Assembly: GCA_022360095.1 (NCBI GenBank)
Contig: JAKSDK010000312.1
Coordinates: forward strand, 124,001-188,000
Reading direction: 5' to 3'
DNA: 64,000 bases
From: Phycisphaerales bacterium
GTDB lineage: Bacteria; Planctomycetota; Phycisphaerae; UBA1845; UTPLA1
Shown: positions 27,299-36,645 of the stretch, one piece after another
Numbering within the stretch: position 1 is the stretch's first letter
Layout: each line of letters opens with the position of its first letter
Notes under the pieces: model-generated
Database searches by the model: none
Seen by the model: only the letters and a program-made list of their open reading frames with translations
What the model was told of the DNA's origin: nothing
Made by a program: the position numbers and the translations under genes

Positions 27299-28207
27299 GT
27301 GCCGATTCGAATCTGGCGATTAACTGCACCTCTTCTCGTTCTTCTCATCGTCGGGCCTTCGTGTGAAACGTCCTTGCAAGAGGGAGATCTGCTCCCGCCT
27401 CCGGACGGGATCGATCCCCGCAATCCGAACGTAGAGCGTTCCACGCAACTGGTCGATTTTACGGATATTCGAAGCGTTCGCCTCGAGTTGCCCACGGGAC
27501 GGGTCAAGATTTCGCAAGAGATTGGGTCGAAGAATGCAACCATTCAGGTCACGGAAATCATCGTCAAGCAGGGGCTCGGAAATGACCTCCTCGAAGAGTA
27601 CCTCATCAAATCCAAAGTCACCGCCGAAAGAGCCTTCGTCGACGACGCACGATTGGATATCGAAGCGACCGTCGCTGAAGGCCTTACCGACGAGGACATC
27701 ATATATGACGTACGCCTTGTGGTACCCGCAGGGGCCAGCCTTGAAGTACTGGTTGGCCAAGGCCCCGTCGAAGTCAACGCCTTGACGGGGAACGTCGAGA
27801 TCCGGACAAAGGACGGCTCGATTGATATCGACGGTGTGGACGGCAACGTCGTGGCGGAGACCACCGTCCATTCTGTGACGATCAAGGACGTGACGGGAAA
27901 CGTGCAGACCAAGACCACGGAGGCGGATATCACGCTGCAGTTGACGCCACCGGCCGACAGCCGGATTAGCGCTGAAACGACGACGGGGACCATTCACATG
28001 ACCGTTGCCAAGGCAACGGCGGCCAGTCTCAGACTCGCCGCCATTGACGGTGAGGTGAATGCCAACTTAAGCGGCTTCCAGGTCACGGACATTGCCACGA
28101 GTCGAGGTTTGCTGGAAGGCATTCTCAACGGCGGTGGCGGTCAGATCGAGGCCACGGCCATGACCGGCGGCGCGATCAATTTCCTCGGCATGGCGAACGA
28201 CAACTAG
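27299..28207 (+). CDS. Lipoprotein with DUF4097-like beta-solenoid domain
   Basis: 302 residues from GTG 27299, with AAGGAG seven bases upstream. The signal sequence ends LLVLLIVGPSC, a lipobox. The mature part is a repetitive beta structure with turns such as VRLELPTGRVKISQE, VEIRTKDGSIDIDGVDGNV, VTIKDVTGNVQTKTTEADI and DSRISAETTTGTI, the pattern of DUF4097 putative adhesin domains. These are usually surface or periplasmic and lack enzyme activity. It stands alone between divergent htrA and the methyltransferase. Confidence 0.8.
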   Translation: MPIRIWRLTAPLLVLLIVGPSCETSLQEGDLLPPPDGIDPRNPNVERSTQLVDFTDIRSVRLELPTGRVKISQEIGSKNATIQVTEIIVKQGLGNDLLEEYLIKSKVTAERAFVDDARLDIEATVAEGLTDEDIIYDVRLVVPAGASLEVLVGQGPVEVNALTGNVEIRTKDGSIDIDGVDGNVVAETTVHSVTIKDVTGNVQTKTTEADITLQLTPPADSRISAETTTGTIHMTVAKATAASLRLAAIDGEVNANLSGFQVTDIATSRGLLEGILNGGGGQIEATAMTGGAINFLGMANDN

Positions 28208-28256
28208 AACCGTTCCCGGCGCTGGCAGAATTTGATTCGACGGAGATCCGCGTTCG

Positions 28257-29180
28257 ATGGCAATGAAACCGCCGGCAAAGTACTCCCGGCCTGCCCGGCA
28301 GACCTTGCATTGGCTTCTCCATAACGATTGGCTTCAACATCCTCAGGAAGCCACAGGCGAGGCACAGTATCTGCTTTGTCATGCCGAGCGACTTGACCAA
28401 TCGCTGCGCCGCCTTCCCAAACCCCGTTCGAATAAACGCTGTCTGGTCGTCGGCTCGTGGGGGCTTGAGGTTCCGTACTTGAAAGGAAAGCTGGGCTGGG
28501 AGGAAATCACGTGCATTTGCGCCCCTTTAAGTCAGCCGGGCGAGGTGCAAAAGGCCCGTCGCGACCACCCGAACGGCTCCGAATCCTATACGTTTGATTT
28601 GATCGAACATGATATTGAGGGCGGGGAATGGCCGTTCGATTCCGAGACGTTCGGTCTCGTTGTTTTCTGGGGTTGCTTTGAGCATCTTCGACATGATCCC
28701 GAATTCGCGCTCTACGAAATCAACCGCGTGTGCGAGCCTGGGGCGGTCATCACGCTCGTGACGGACAATGCCATCAGCTTTCACGCCACACACTCGATTC
28801 TGCGCGGCAGCCCGATGCCGATGAGGCTCCATCATCCGACTCCGGAAGGCCATTGGCGTCTCTACACGCCACCCGAGATCGGCGAACTCCTTGAAGGCAC
28901 GGGCTGGCGGGTCGATTTGCTGACCTCGATTGTCGAAGATGCTCCGGTGTATTGGAAATGGTGGAAGCGCCGGCTGTTCAAGAAACTCGTGGCGGACTAT
29001 CGCCGCGGGTTTGGGCTTCGTGAGCCCTATTGGAATGGATTCGTGCTGGCCCACGCGACGAAAGTGGCTGCGCCAACTCGGGCCTATCCTAAGTGGCTGT
29101 ATAAAGATCCGAAAATACACCAACTCAAGGTCGAGATGCTGGAGCGGGTTTACAGACCGCCGAACATGATGTCGGCATGA
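28257..29180 (+). CDS. Class I SAM-dependent methyltransferase-like protein
   Basis: 307 residues. The centre matches the Rossmann-type fold: RCLVVGSWGLEVPYLKG as a glycine-rich motif I, then FDLIEHDIEGGEWPFDSETF, FGLVVFWGCFEHLRHDPEFA and a later strand VCEPGAVITLVTDNAIS. This is the methyltransferase type 11 order, with EHL in the place of the usual substrate-side motif. The N-terminal 50 residues look like an alpha-helical cap, and the C-terminus has a Tyr/Lys-rich helical extension. No signal peptide. The substrate is unknown; sugar or lipid methylation is common in this group. Confidence 0.75.
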   Translation: MAMKPPAKYSRPARQTLHWLLHNDWLQHPQEATGEAQYLLCHAERLDQSLRRLPKPRSNKRCLVVGSWGLEVPYLKGKLGWEEITCICAPLSQPGEVQKARRDHPNGSESYTFDLIEHDIEGGEWPFDSETFGLVVFWGCFEHLRHDPEFALYEINRVCEPGAVITLVTDNAISFHATHSILRGSPMPMRLHHPTPEGHWRLYTPPEIGELLEGTGWRVDLLTSIVEDAPVYWKWWKRRLFKKLVADYRRGFGLREPYWNGFVLAHATKVAAPTRAYPKWLYKDPKIHQLKVEMLERVYRPPNMMSA

Positions 29181-29289
29181 CCGCACACAGCCTGTTCTCC
29201 TGCTTAACAGTCACGCCTCGCAGCGTTCGTTGCGGCCTTTCAACAATCGCCCCTACAATGTCGTCCGTTGATCACCACGAACGGACACC

Positions 29290-31326
29290 ATGGAACCCGA
29301 AACGATTGAGATCAAGAATGCGCGCGAGCACAACCTGAGGTCGGTTTCGCTCTCGCTGCCTCGTAATTCCCTTATTTGCTTCACTGGCGTTTCGGGCAGC
29401 GGGAAGAGTTCGCTCGCGTTTGACACGTTGTATGCAGAGGGCCAGCGCCGCTACATCGAATCGTTGTCGTCGTATGCGCGCCAGTTCATGGGCCAGATGC
29501 AAAAGCCGGATTGCGACCTGATCACCGGCCTGTCGCCCGCCATCGCCATTCAGCAAAAGACCACCGGATGGAACCCGCGTTCAACCGTCGGCACGGTGAC
29601 CGCCATTCAAGACTTTCTTCGCGTTCTCTTCGCGCGGATTGGAACACAGCATTGCACGAAATGCGGTCGGCCAATCTCCGCCCAATCCGTCGAACAAATC
29701 GTCGCCAGCATCATGGCCGGTTTCGGAGAGGCTTCCAGCCCCGGGCGGAATCCTGGCGGTTTCGGCACCGAGGGGAGGGGGACCGTTCGCCTCCTCGTTT
29801 TGGCCCCGGTCGCCCGCGGGCAAAAGGGTGAGTTTCGCGATCTGTTTGATGACCTGATCCGCGCCGGCTACGTGCGGGCGCGCGTCGACGGCGAAGTCGT
29901 TGCCCTGCGTGAGGATTTGGCTTTGGAGAAAAACCGGCGACACGACATCGAGGTCGTCATCGATCGCCTGACCGTTCATGCTCAGTCGCGTTCAAGACTG
30001 GCCGAGGCGGTCCAGAGCGCACTCGGCGTTGGCAAGGGGACGCTGATCATTGCTCCGATGGAGGGATTAGGGACCGGGGGATCGGGGACGAGGAAGAAGA
30101 AGGGCACATCGAAGCCGCGATCGTCCAAAGTGGCAGAGAAAGTGTTTTCCTCGAAATACGCGTGTACCCATTGTGATCTTTCTTTTGAACCGCCGTCGCC
30201 GCAGCTTTTTTCGTTCAACTCACCGACCGGCATGTGCATGACCTGTGACGGATTGGGGGAGTTGTTCGATTTCGATCCGGATTTGCTCGTTCCGGACCCG
30301 ACGTTGAATTTCTGGGCGCCGTGCATCGCGCCGATGCGGACCAGGATCGGCAAGTGGCGGCGTCACATTTATCAGGGGGTGGCCAAGGCGATCGGGTTCG
30401 ACCTGAAGGAACCTTGGAGCAAACTCTCGAAGAAGGCCCGTGATGCCATGCTGTTCGGCACCGGTGACCGGCACATCACGTATAGCTGGCGCTGGTCCGG
30501 CGGTGTCTGGAAGCATGGGGGGACCTTCGACGGGGTGATTGAGGAATTGCGTGAAAAGTACCGCAAGGCCAAGGCGAGCTTCGTGCGGGAGTATTACGAG
30601 AAGTACATGCGTCGAGGGCCTTGTCCGGATTGCCAGGGTGCAAGACTCAATCACCAGGCCTTGGCCGTACGGCTTCCTACAGGCGGAAAACGGCGATCTT
30701 CCGTTTGTTCCAAAGGCGAGAACCTGACCGAGCTTTGTGCCATGTCGATCGCAGACGCTCACGAAACGATCGACAAACTCACGCTGACGCCCGTTCAGCA
30801 GTTGATTGCGGAGGAAGTGCTCAAAGAGATTCGGGCTCGACTGGAGTTCCTATTGAATGTCGGCTTGCATTATCTGACACTCGACCGGACCGCGCCGACG
30901 CTGAGCGGCGGCGAGTTGCAGCGGATTCGGCTGGCCGGCCAGATCGGATCGGGATTGGTCGGCGTGCTTTACATTCTTGATGAGCCCTCGATCGGATTGC
31001 ACGCGCGGGACAATGAACGGTTGCTCGAAAGTTTGATCAAACTGCGCGACATGGGCAACACGGTCGTCGTCGTGGAGCACGACGAGGCGACGATGCGAGC
31101 AGCGGATCACATTGTCGATTTCGGCCCGGGCCCCGGGGTCCGCGGCGGCAAGGTCGTGGCATCCGGCGAAATGAGAGACATCGTGCAGACCAAGGCGTCG
31201 CTTACGGGGCGGTATCTAGCGGGTGGCGAATCGATTGCGATTCCTGAGCGTCGGCCGGTGCCGAAACGGCGGACCACCAGGAAGTCGAAACGTCAAAGAA
31301 ACAAAGCAGGCGAGAATGCCAACTGA
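29290..31326 (+). CDS. uvrA: UvrA-like protein, first ABC ATPase half only
   Basis: 678 residues that match the N-terminal half of UvrA: Walker A GVSGSGKSSLAF (~33-44), the zinc modules CTKCG, CTHCDLSF..CMTCDG and CPDCQG, signature LSGGELQRIRLAGQ (~536-549) and Walker B LYILDEPSIGL. It ends in a basic linker at a TGA, just where the second ABC domain would begin. That domain is encoded in the overlapping +1 frame from 31316. UvrA dimers detect bulky DNA lesions and load UvrB. The break may be a real gene split, a phase-variable frameshift at an 8-bp repeat (31284-31299) or a sequencing error. Confidence 0.88.
   Translation: MEPETIEIKNAREHNLRSVSLSLPRNSLICFTGVSGSGKSSLAFDTLYAEGQRRYIESLSSYARQFMGQMQKPDCDLITGLSPAIAIQQKTTGWNPRSTVGTVTAIQDFLRVLFARIGTQHCTKCGRPISAQSVEQIVASIMAGFGEASSPGRNPGGFGTEGRGTVRLLVLAPVARGQKGEFRDLFDDLIRAGYVRARVDGEVVALREDLALEKNRRHDIEVVIDRLTVHAQSRSRLAEAVQSALGVGKGTLIIAPMEGLGTGGSGTRKKKGTSKPRSSKVAEKVFSSKYACTHCDLSFEPPSPQLFSFNSPTGMCMTCDGLGELFDFDPDLLVPDPTLNFWAPCIAPMRTRIGKWRRHIYQGVAKAIGFDLKEPWSKLSKKARDAMLFGTGDRHITYSWRWSGGVWKHGGTFDGVIEELREKYRKAKASFVREYYEKYMRRGPCPDCQGARLNHQALAVRLPTGGKRRSSVCSKGENLTELCAMSIADAHETIDKLTLTPVQQLIAEEVLKEIRARLEFLLNVGLHYLTLDRTAPTLSGGELQRIRLAGQIGSGLVGVLYILDEPSIGLHARDNERLLESLIKLRDMGNTVVVVEHDEATMRAADHIVDFGPGPGVRGGKVVASGEMRDIVQTKASLTGRYLAGGESIAIPERRPVPKRRTTRKSKRQRNKAGENAN
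31284..31299 (+). repeat. Two 8-bp GTCAAAAC-type units at the uvrA frame break
   Basis: The bases read GTCGAAAC GTCAAAGA, both one or two changes from the 8-bp unit that repeats 23 times later in the same gene. They lie in the overlap where both frames are open. Gain of one unit or loss of both would join the 29290 and 31316 frames. Confidence 0.6.
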
Positions 31327-34300
31327 CATGGCCGTGGGCAGGGGACAGGGCAAAAGGAGAAAGGCGGCGACGGCGCGGCGTGTCGAGCCGCCGGAGCCGT
31401 TGTTGGCGTCATCGACTTGGCTCATCGTTCAAGGGGCGACGCACAACAATCTCAAGCACATCGACGTCGAGATTCCGCTGGGACGTTTTGTCTGCGTGAC
31501 GGGCGTGTCGGGCTCCGGCAAGTCCTCGCTCGTCAATGACATCATTCGAGAGCAGCTTGCCCTCGATCTCAACGGGGCCGAGAAAACCAATCCCGGCAAG
31601 CATCGCACGATCGACGGCAAGGAAAATCTGGACAAGGTCATTGATATCGACCAGTCGCCGATTGGTCGGACCCCGCGGAGTAATCCGGCGACCTATATCA
31701 AGGTCTTCGACGAGGTCAGACGGCTTTATGCCAAGCTGCCGGACAGCAAGGTCCGCGGCTACGCGCCGGGACGGTTCAGTTTCAACGTGCCGACCGGTGA
31801 AAAGGGCGGGGGCCGGTGCGAGGCGTGCGAGGGGAACGGTTCGAACCGGGTCGAGATGGATTTTCTGGCTGACGTGTGGACGCAGTGTCCGGTGTGCGAG
31901 GGAAAGCGCTTCAATCACGAAACGCTGCAAATCCACTACCGGGGGAAGAGTATTTTCGACGTCCTCGACATGGACGTGCAGGAGGCGTTAACGCATTTCG
32001 GTGCGATTCCGAAGATCAATGCGATGCTGTCGACGCTGCACGACGTCGGTCTCGACTACCTGAAGCTCGGCCAGTCGAGCACGACGCTGTCGGGCGGGGA
32101 GGCACAGCGGATCAAGCTTGCGCGCGAGCTGGTCAAGCGCTCTACCGGCCGGACGATGTATCTTCTCGATGAGCCGACGACCGGTTTGCACTTCGACGAC
32201 ATTCGCAAGCTGTTGAGCGTGTTGCACGGATTTGTAGACGCGGGGAATACAGTCGTCGTGATCGAGCACAACCTGGACGTGATCAAGACGGCGGATTGGG
32301 TCGTCGATCTTGGCCCGGAAGGGGGCGAGGGCGGCGGTGAGATTGTTGCCGCAGGGACGCCCGAAGATGTGGCGGCATGCTCGGCGTCTTATACGGGGCA
32401 GTCGTTACGAGAAGTGCTGCCGGGCTTTCGCCGGATGAACAGGAAGGCTGAGACAGGATCGTCGGTGAAGCGAAAGTCTGCAAAACGAAATAAACGTTCC
32501 GGCGTGCAAAAGCATGACGCGATCGTGGTCGTCGGGGCGAAAGAGCACAATCTCAAGGATGTCACCGTCAAGGTTCCGCGCGATGCGATGACCGTGTGTT
32601 CGGGCGTGTCCGGCAGCGGCAAGACGAGCTTCGCGATGGACACAGTATACATTGAGGGTCAGCGTCGCTACGTCGAATCCCTGTCCGCCTATGCCAGGCA
32701 GTTTCTCGGTCAGTTTCAGAAGCCGAAAGTGGATCACGTCTACGGTCTTTCCCCGGCGGTGGCGATTGAGCAAAAGAGTGCCAGCAAAAGCCCTCGTTCA
32801 ACTGTCGGCACGGTCACAGAGATCTATGACTACATGAGGGTCTTGTGGGCGCGTCTGGGTCAGCCTTATTGCGCGCGGTGTGATGTTCCGATCGGTACCC
32901 AAAGTAGCGAAGAGATTGTCGACAAACTCGTCTCGATGCCGGAAGGAACACGGCTGTTGCTTTGCGCGCCGGTCGAGTGCGGGCCGGGTGAGACCTGGTC
33001 CGCGTTGCTCGGACGGTGCCAATCACAGGGATACGTGCGAGTTCGGATCGACGGTAAGGCGGTTGATCTGTCATCGAAGCCGAAGATCGACGCGCGACGT
33101 AAACACACCGTTGAATTGGTGGTCGACCGAGCGATCGTACGAACCAGGTCGCGGAAACGGATCGCCGATTCGGTTGAGCATTGTCTGGCGCTCGGCAAGG
33201 GTGTGCTTCTGGCCGTCGTCGTCGAGGAGGACGGCCTGCGCGAACGGAGTGCTCAGCGCTTCTCGCAGCATTTCGCCTGCGATGTATGCGGAACGAGTTA
33301 CGATGAGATCACGCCGCACCATTTCAGCTTCAATACGCGCGTCGGTTGGTGTCCACGGTGCGAGGGGCTGGGCATGCAAAGAGGCACGAGTCCTGATGCC
33401 GTGATTGTCAATGCCGAACGGTCGATCCTCACGGGGGCCGTTGCGGGTTGGGAGAACGCAGAAAGACAGCCACTCCTGTCTGCCATGCTCATGGCATTGG
33501 CAAGAGCCATCGGTTTTGATCCGAAGACTCCCTGTCGCGAGTTGACCGCCGAGCAGCGCCACGCCCTGTTATTCGGCCTCGGTGAACAATGGATCGCCGT
33601 CAAGCGTCCTGCGCTCCGTTTCCAATGGAAGGGTTTCTTCCCCGCCATCGACGAGGCCACGAAAAGTTCGTGGGCCTATCGCCGCAAACTGGAGGAAATG
33701 GTTACGGACGTCGACTGTCAGGTCTGCACCGGCGGCCGTGTACGGCCCGAGGCACGGATGGTGCGATTGGGCAAAACGGATTCGGCCGCGCGAGGTCGTT
33801 CCATCGTCGAGATTTGCGCGATGTCACTGAATGAGGCGGCGGCCTTTTTCAAATCTCTGAGATTGGATCGCAAACAGGCCCGCGTGGCCGGAGAGCTGTT
33901 GCACGAGATCAAGTCTCGATTGCGATTCCTGATCGACGTGGGATTGGGTTATTTGTCTCTTTCTCGCTCAGCCCCGACGCTGTCAGGCGGTGAATCGCAG
34001 CGCATCCGGCTGGCGTCGCAGATCGGCAGCGGTTTGACCGGTGTCCTGTATGTGCTCGACGAGCCGACGATCGGCTTGCATCCGCGTGACAATCGGCGTC
34101 TGGTGGGCGCGCTGCACAAGCTTCGCGATGTCGGGAACACGCTTCTGATGGTCGAGCATGACGCGGAGATTCTCAAATCGGCGGACCATTTGGTGGACTT
34201 CGGACCGACCGCCGGCGCAGACGGCGGACACGTGGTCGGTGTCGGCGCTCCCGTTGAATTGAAGCGTGCCAAAGATTCGTTAACCGGGCGCTACCTTGCG

Positions 34301-36622
34301 AGCAAGGCGGCGATTGCCGTGCCGACCAACCGTCGAAACGGTAAAGAGCCGTCGGTCCTGACCGTGGTCGGGGCACGGCAGCATAATCTCCGGAACATTG
34401 ACGTTTCGTTTCCATTGGGACGTTTCATTTGCGTCACGGGCGTTTCGGGCTCAGGCAAGTCGTCGCTGGTGACGGAGATTCTGTATCCCGCGTTGGCCGC
34501 CCGAATCCATCGGGCGCGCATGACACCCGGTGCTCATGGGGAGGTCCAGGGCATCGATTTCGTGGACAAAGTGATCAACGTGGACCAACAGCCGATCGGC
34601 AATTCACCGTCGTCGAACCCCGCGACGTACACCGGCGTCTTCGATTTGATCCGGACGGTGTTCGCGAAGCTGCCGGAGAGCAAGGTTCGCGGCTATACGA
34701 TTAACCGTTTCAGTTTCAATCGGCCCGGCGGACGATGCGACGATTGTGATGGAATGGGCCAGGTTTGTCATGAGATGCATTTCCTGCCCGACGTTTGGGT
34801 GCCGTGTGAGGCCTGCGGTGGGTCACGGTATCAGCATGAAACATTACAGGTTCGCTACAAAGGGAAGAACGTCGCCGAAGTGCTGAATATGCAGGTGTCC
34901 GAGGCTCTGGAGCTTTTCACCAATGTCCCGAAGGTGCGCCGGTTGTTGCAGACGCTGCAGGACGTCGGATTGGGTTACCTGCCGCTCGGGCAGAGTGCGC
35001 CGACGCTCTCCGGCGGCGAGGCGCAACGCGTCAAGCTGGCGGGCGAGCTGGGGCGACCAAGCACCGGCAAGACGATGTACATTCTCGATGAGCCGACCAC
35101 GGGCCTGCATTTTGACGATCTGCGCAAGCTGCTCGATGTGTTGCACCGATTGGTCGACATGGGCAACTCGGTCATCTGTATCGAACACAACCTCGATGTG
35201 GTCAAAACCGCCGATTGGGTCGTCGATCTTGGCCCCGAGGCTGGCGACGAAGGCGGTCTTATCGTGGCGGAGGGCACACCGGAACGAATCGCCAGAGTTT
35301 CAACCTCACATACGGGGCGACTGCTTAAGAAAACGTTGGCCGACGGGCCGCACCGGCAGCGCGAGGTCTTCGACGCTAAGAAGGCCGCCGCCGAAGCCGC
35401 GGCCATCGAGAAATCAAGGTTGGTCGTTGGCGATCACGGACCGGTCAAGATGCCCTGGCAGCGCGACGGAAGACGCTGGCACACGGAACAGCGCCGTAGC
35501 CGAGACGATAAGCCGATCGAGTGGGAAGGCAAGGCATTGCTTTACGTCATGGATCAACTGGAGAAGCTGGGGAAACGTCAAAACGTCAAAACGTCAAAAA
35601 GTCAAAACGTCAACACGTCAAAACGTCAAAAAGTCAAAACGTCAAAAAGTCAAAACGTCGAAACGTCGAAGAGCCAAAACGCCAAAACGTCAAAAAGTCA
35701 AAAAGTCAAAACAGCAACAAGTCAAAACGTCAAAACGTCGAGAAGTCAAAACAACCAAGAACGCGGCGACCCGTTGTTATCGACCGATTGGAACGATCGC
35801 GCACGCGTAGAGGTCGTGGCCAAAGCCCCGAGCGGCGTGGCTCAAAGCGCGGTGCCCTGGTTTCTGCATGCTTTGACGGCGGGGCGTTGGTTGCTGGACT
35901 TGTCCTTTCGCGTGCCGAAAGGAACCTTCGTGCAGCGGGCGTTGTCGGCGAAGTTGAAGCTCAAGACGCTGAATGAGCGCGATGACATTCAATCCTACGG
36001 TGACACCCCACGCGTTCAGATCCGGCCGGCGCTGAATCAAATGGACCAGATCAGAATCATGGTTTACGACAAAAAAGAAATCGACACGCAGGCATTTCGG
36101 AGCTTTCTTAAAACGGCGTCGTCGGCATATTTGAAGCACGTTGAGAAGCTGGCGGAGCGCGCTGCAGGGGCCGAACCGTGGAAGAAGGACGGCAGGACCT
36201 GGCATTTATCCCAGAAGTCGATTACGCCGAATCAGCCGAGAGAATGGACGCCGTTGGCGCTGACGACGTTTCTCGGTCGTGTGAATAAGATTCTGCCCAG
36301 CGTGAAGACGCTTTGGAACCGAAAGGTATTCGTCGAACTGGCGACGGCGGAAAACAAGCGAGTGGGCAAAATCATCACCAACAACGGTCACGCCCTCCGC
36401 GTCGATCTCCATGTCCCGCGAGGACGGTTCACGCCGACCCAGGTGGAGCGCCTCGGCCGTGAGCAGGAGATGGGACGTTCGGGAACGAGTGGTGCCGAGC
36501 TGACCTTTTGGTTTCGTTCTTTGGATGAAATTGACGCGGGCAAATTAAAGATCGTTTTGCAGGAGGCGTATGCCAACGGCGAGAAAGATGGACACGAGAA
36601 AGCCCCGGTCAGGCGTTTCTGA
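31316..36622 (+). CDS. uvrA: UvrA-like protein with three further ABC modules and a novel C-terminal extension
   Basis: About 1768 residues from ATG 31316, which overlaps the previous gene by 11 bases; the frame is open from 31223. In order it encodes: an ABC II half that completes the first UvrA (GVSGSGKSSLVND, LSGGEAQRIKLAREL, LLDEPTTGLHFDD); a full second UvrA with ABC I (GVSGSGKTSFAMD, LSGGESQRIRLASQIG) and ABC II (GVSGSGKSSLVTE, LSGGEAQRVKLAGELG); and, from ~35341, a 430-residue extension. The extension holds two related segments (PWQRDGRRWH and PWKKDGRTWH), and the first is interrupted by an 8-residue repeat (RQNVKTSK type). The whole array is a tandem duplicated UvrA. The stop codon lies inside the terminator hairpin at 36602. 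Confidence 0.9.
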   Translation: MPTDMAVGRGQGKRRKAATARRVEPPEPLLASSTWLIVQGATHNNLKHIDVEIPLGRFVCVTGVSGSGKSSLVNDIIREQLALDLNGAEKTNPGKHRTIDGKENLDKVIDIDQSPIGRTPRSNPATYIKVFDEVRRLYAKLPDSKVRGYAPGRFSFNVPTGEKGGGRCEACEGNGSNRVEMDFLADVWTQCPVCEGKRFNHETLQIHYRGKSIFDVLDMDVQEALTHFGAIPKINAMLSTLHDVGLDYLKLGQSSTTLSGGEAQRIKLARELVKRSTGRTMYLLDEPTTGLHFDDIRKLLSVLHGFVDAGNTVVVIEHNLDVIKTADWVVDLGPEGGEGGGEIVAAGTPEDVAACSASYTGQSLREVLPGFRRMNRKAETGSSVKRKSAKRNKRSGVQKHDAIVVVGAKEHNLKDVTVKVPRDAMTVCSGVSGSGKTSFAMDTVYIEGQRRYVESLSAYARQFLGQFQKPKVDHVYGLSPAVAIEQKSASKSPRSTVGTVTEIYDYMRVLWARLGQPYCARCDVPIGTQSSEEIVDKLVSMPEGTRLLLCAPVECGPGETWSALLGRCQSQGYVRVRIDGKAVDLSSKPKIDARRKHTVELVVDRAIVRTRSRKRIADSVEHCLALGKGVLLAVVVEEDGLRERSAQRFSQHFACDVCGTSYDEITPHHFSFNTRVGWCPRCEGLGMQRGTSPDAVIVNAERSILTGAVAGWENAERQPLLSAMLMALARAIGFDPKTPCRELTAEQRHALLFGLGEQWIAVKRPALRFQWKGFFPAIDEATKSSWAYRRKLEEMVTDVDCQVCTGGRVRPEARMVRLGKTDSAARGRSIVEICAMSLNEAAAFFKSLRLDRKQARVAGELLHEIKSRLRFLIDVGLGYLSLSRSAPTLSGGESQRIRLASQIGSGLTGVLYVLDEPTIGLHPRDNRRLVGALHKLRDVGNTLLMVEHDAEILKSADHLVDFGPTAGADGGHVVGVGAPVELKRAKDSLTGRYLASKAAIAVPTNRRNGKEPSVLTVVGARQHNLRNIDVSFPLGRFICVTGVSGSGKSSLVTEILYPALAARIHRARMTPGAHGEVQGIDFVDKVINVDQQPIGNSPSSNPATYTGVFDLIRTVFAKLPESKVRGYTINRFSFNRPGGRCDDCDGMGQVCHEMHFLPDVWVPCEACGGSRYQHETLQVRYKGKNVAEVLNMQVSEALELFTNVPKVRRLLQTLQDVGLGYLPLGQSAPTLSGGEAQRVKLAGELGRPSTGKTMYILDEPTTGLHFDDLRKLLDVLHRLVDMGNSVICIEHNLDVVKTADWVVDLGPEAGDEGGLIVAEGTPERIARVSTSHTGRLLKKTLADGPHRQREVFDAKKAAAEAAAIEKSRLVVGDHGPVKMPWQRDGRRWHTEQRRSRDDKPIEWEGKALLYVMDQLEKLGKRQNVKTSKSQNVNTSKRQKVKTSKSQNVETSKSQNAKTSKSQKVKTATSQNVKTSRSQNNQERGDPLLSTDWNDRARVEVVAKAPSGVAQSAVPWFLHALTAGRWLLDLSFRVPKGTFVQRALSAKLKLKTLNERDDIQSYGDTPRVQIRPALNQMDQIRIMVYDKKEIDTQAFRSFLKTASSAYLKHVEKLAERAAGAEPWKKDGRTWHLSQKSITPNQPREWTPLALTTFLGRVNKILPSVKTLWNRKVFVELATAENKRVGKIITNNGHALRVDLHVPRGRFTPTQVERLGREQEMGRSGTSGAELTFWFRSLDEIDAGKLKIVLQEAYANGEKDGHEKAPVRRF
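35577..35760 (+). repeat. 8-bp minisatellite (GTCAAAAC/GTCAAAAA), 23 units, within uvrA
   Basis: The stretch divides exactly into 23 eight-base units, most being GTCAAAAC or GTCAAAAA with scattered variants such as GTCGAAAC and GCCAAAAC, and no register slip. Three units equal 24 nt, so translation gives an 8-residue period (RQNVKTSK, SQNVNTSK, SQNVETSK). All three forward frames are open across it. A one-unit change would shift the frame of the remaining ~290 codons. Confidence 0.95.
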
Positions 36623-36629
36623 GCGGGGC
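36602..36629 (+). terminator. Terminator hairpin overlapping the end of uvrA
   Basis: GCCCCGGTCAG (36602-36612) pairs with CTGAGCGGGGC (36619-36629) with one mismatch, preceded by GAAA and followed by CTTGATT. The T-run is short. The uvrA stop TGA (36620-36622) is in the 3' arm, so ribosomes reaching the stop would disrupt the hairpin. Confidence 0.6.
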
Positions 36630-36645
36630 CTTGATTGAGCCGAAG

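Noticed and set aside
28257..29180. Glycosyltransferase assignment
   Set aside because: The central Rossmann order and EHL motif fit a methyltransferase better; no DXD or GT motif is seen.
35577..35760. CRISPR-like repeat
   Set aside because: The unit is 8 bp and contiguous with no spacers.
34923..35976. Alternate plus-strand frames through the uvrA minisatellite
   Set aside because: They are open only because an 8-bp unit without stops is open in every frame; the flanks have no protein similarity. They matter as a possible frameshift target, not as genes.
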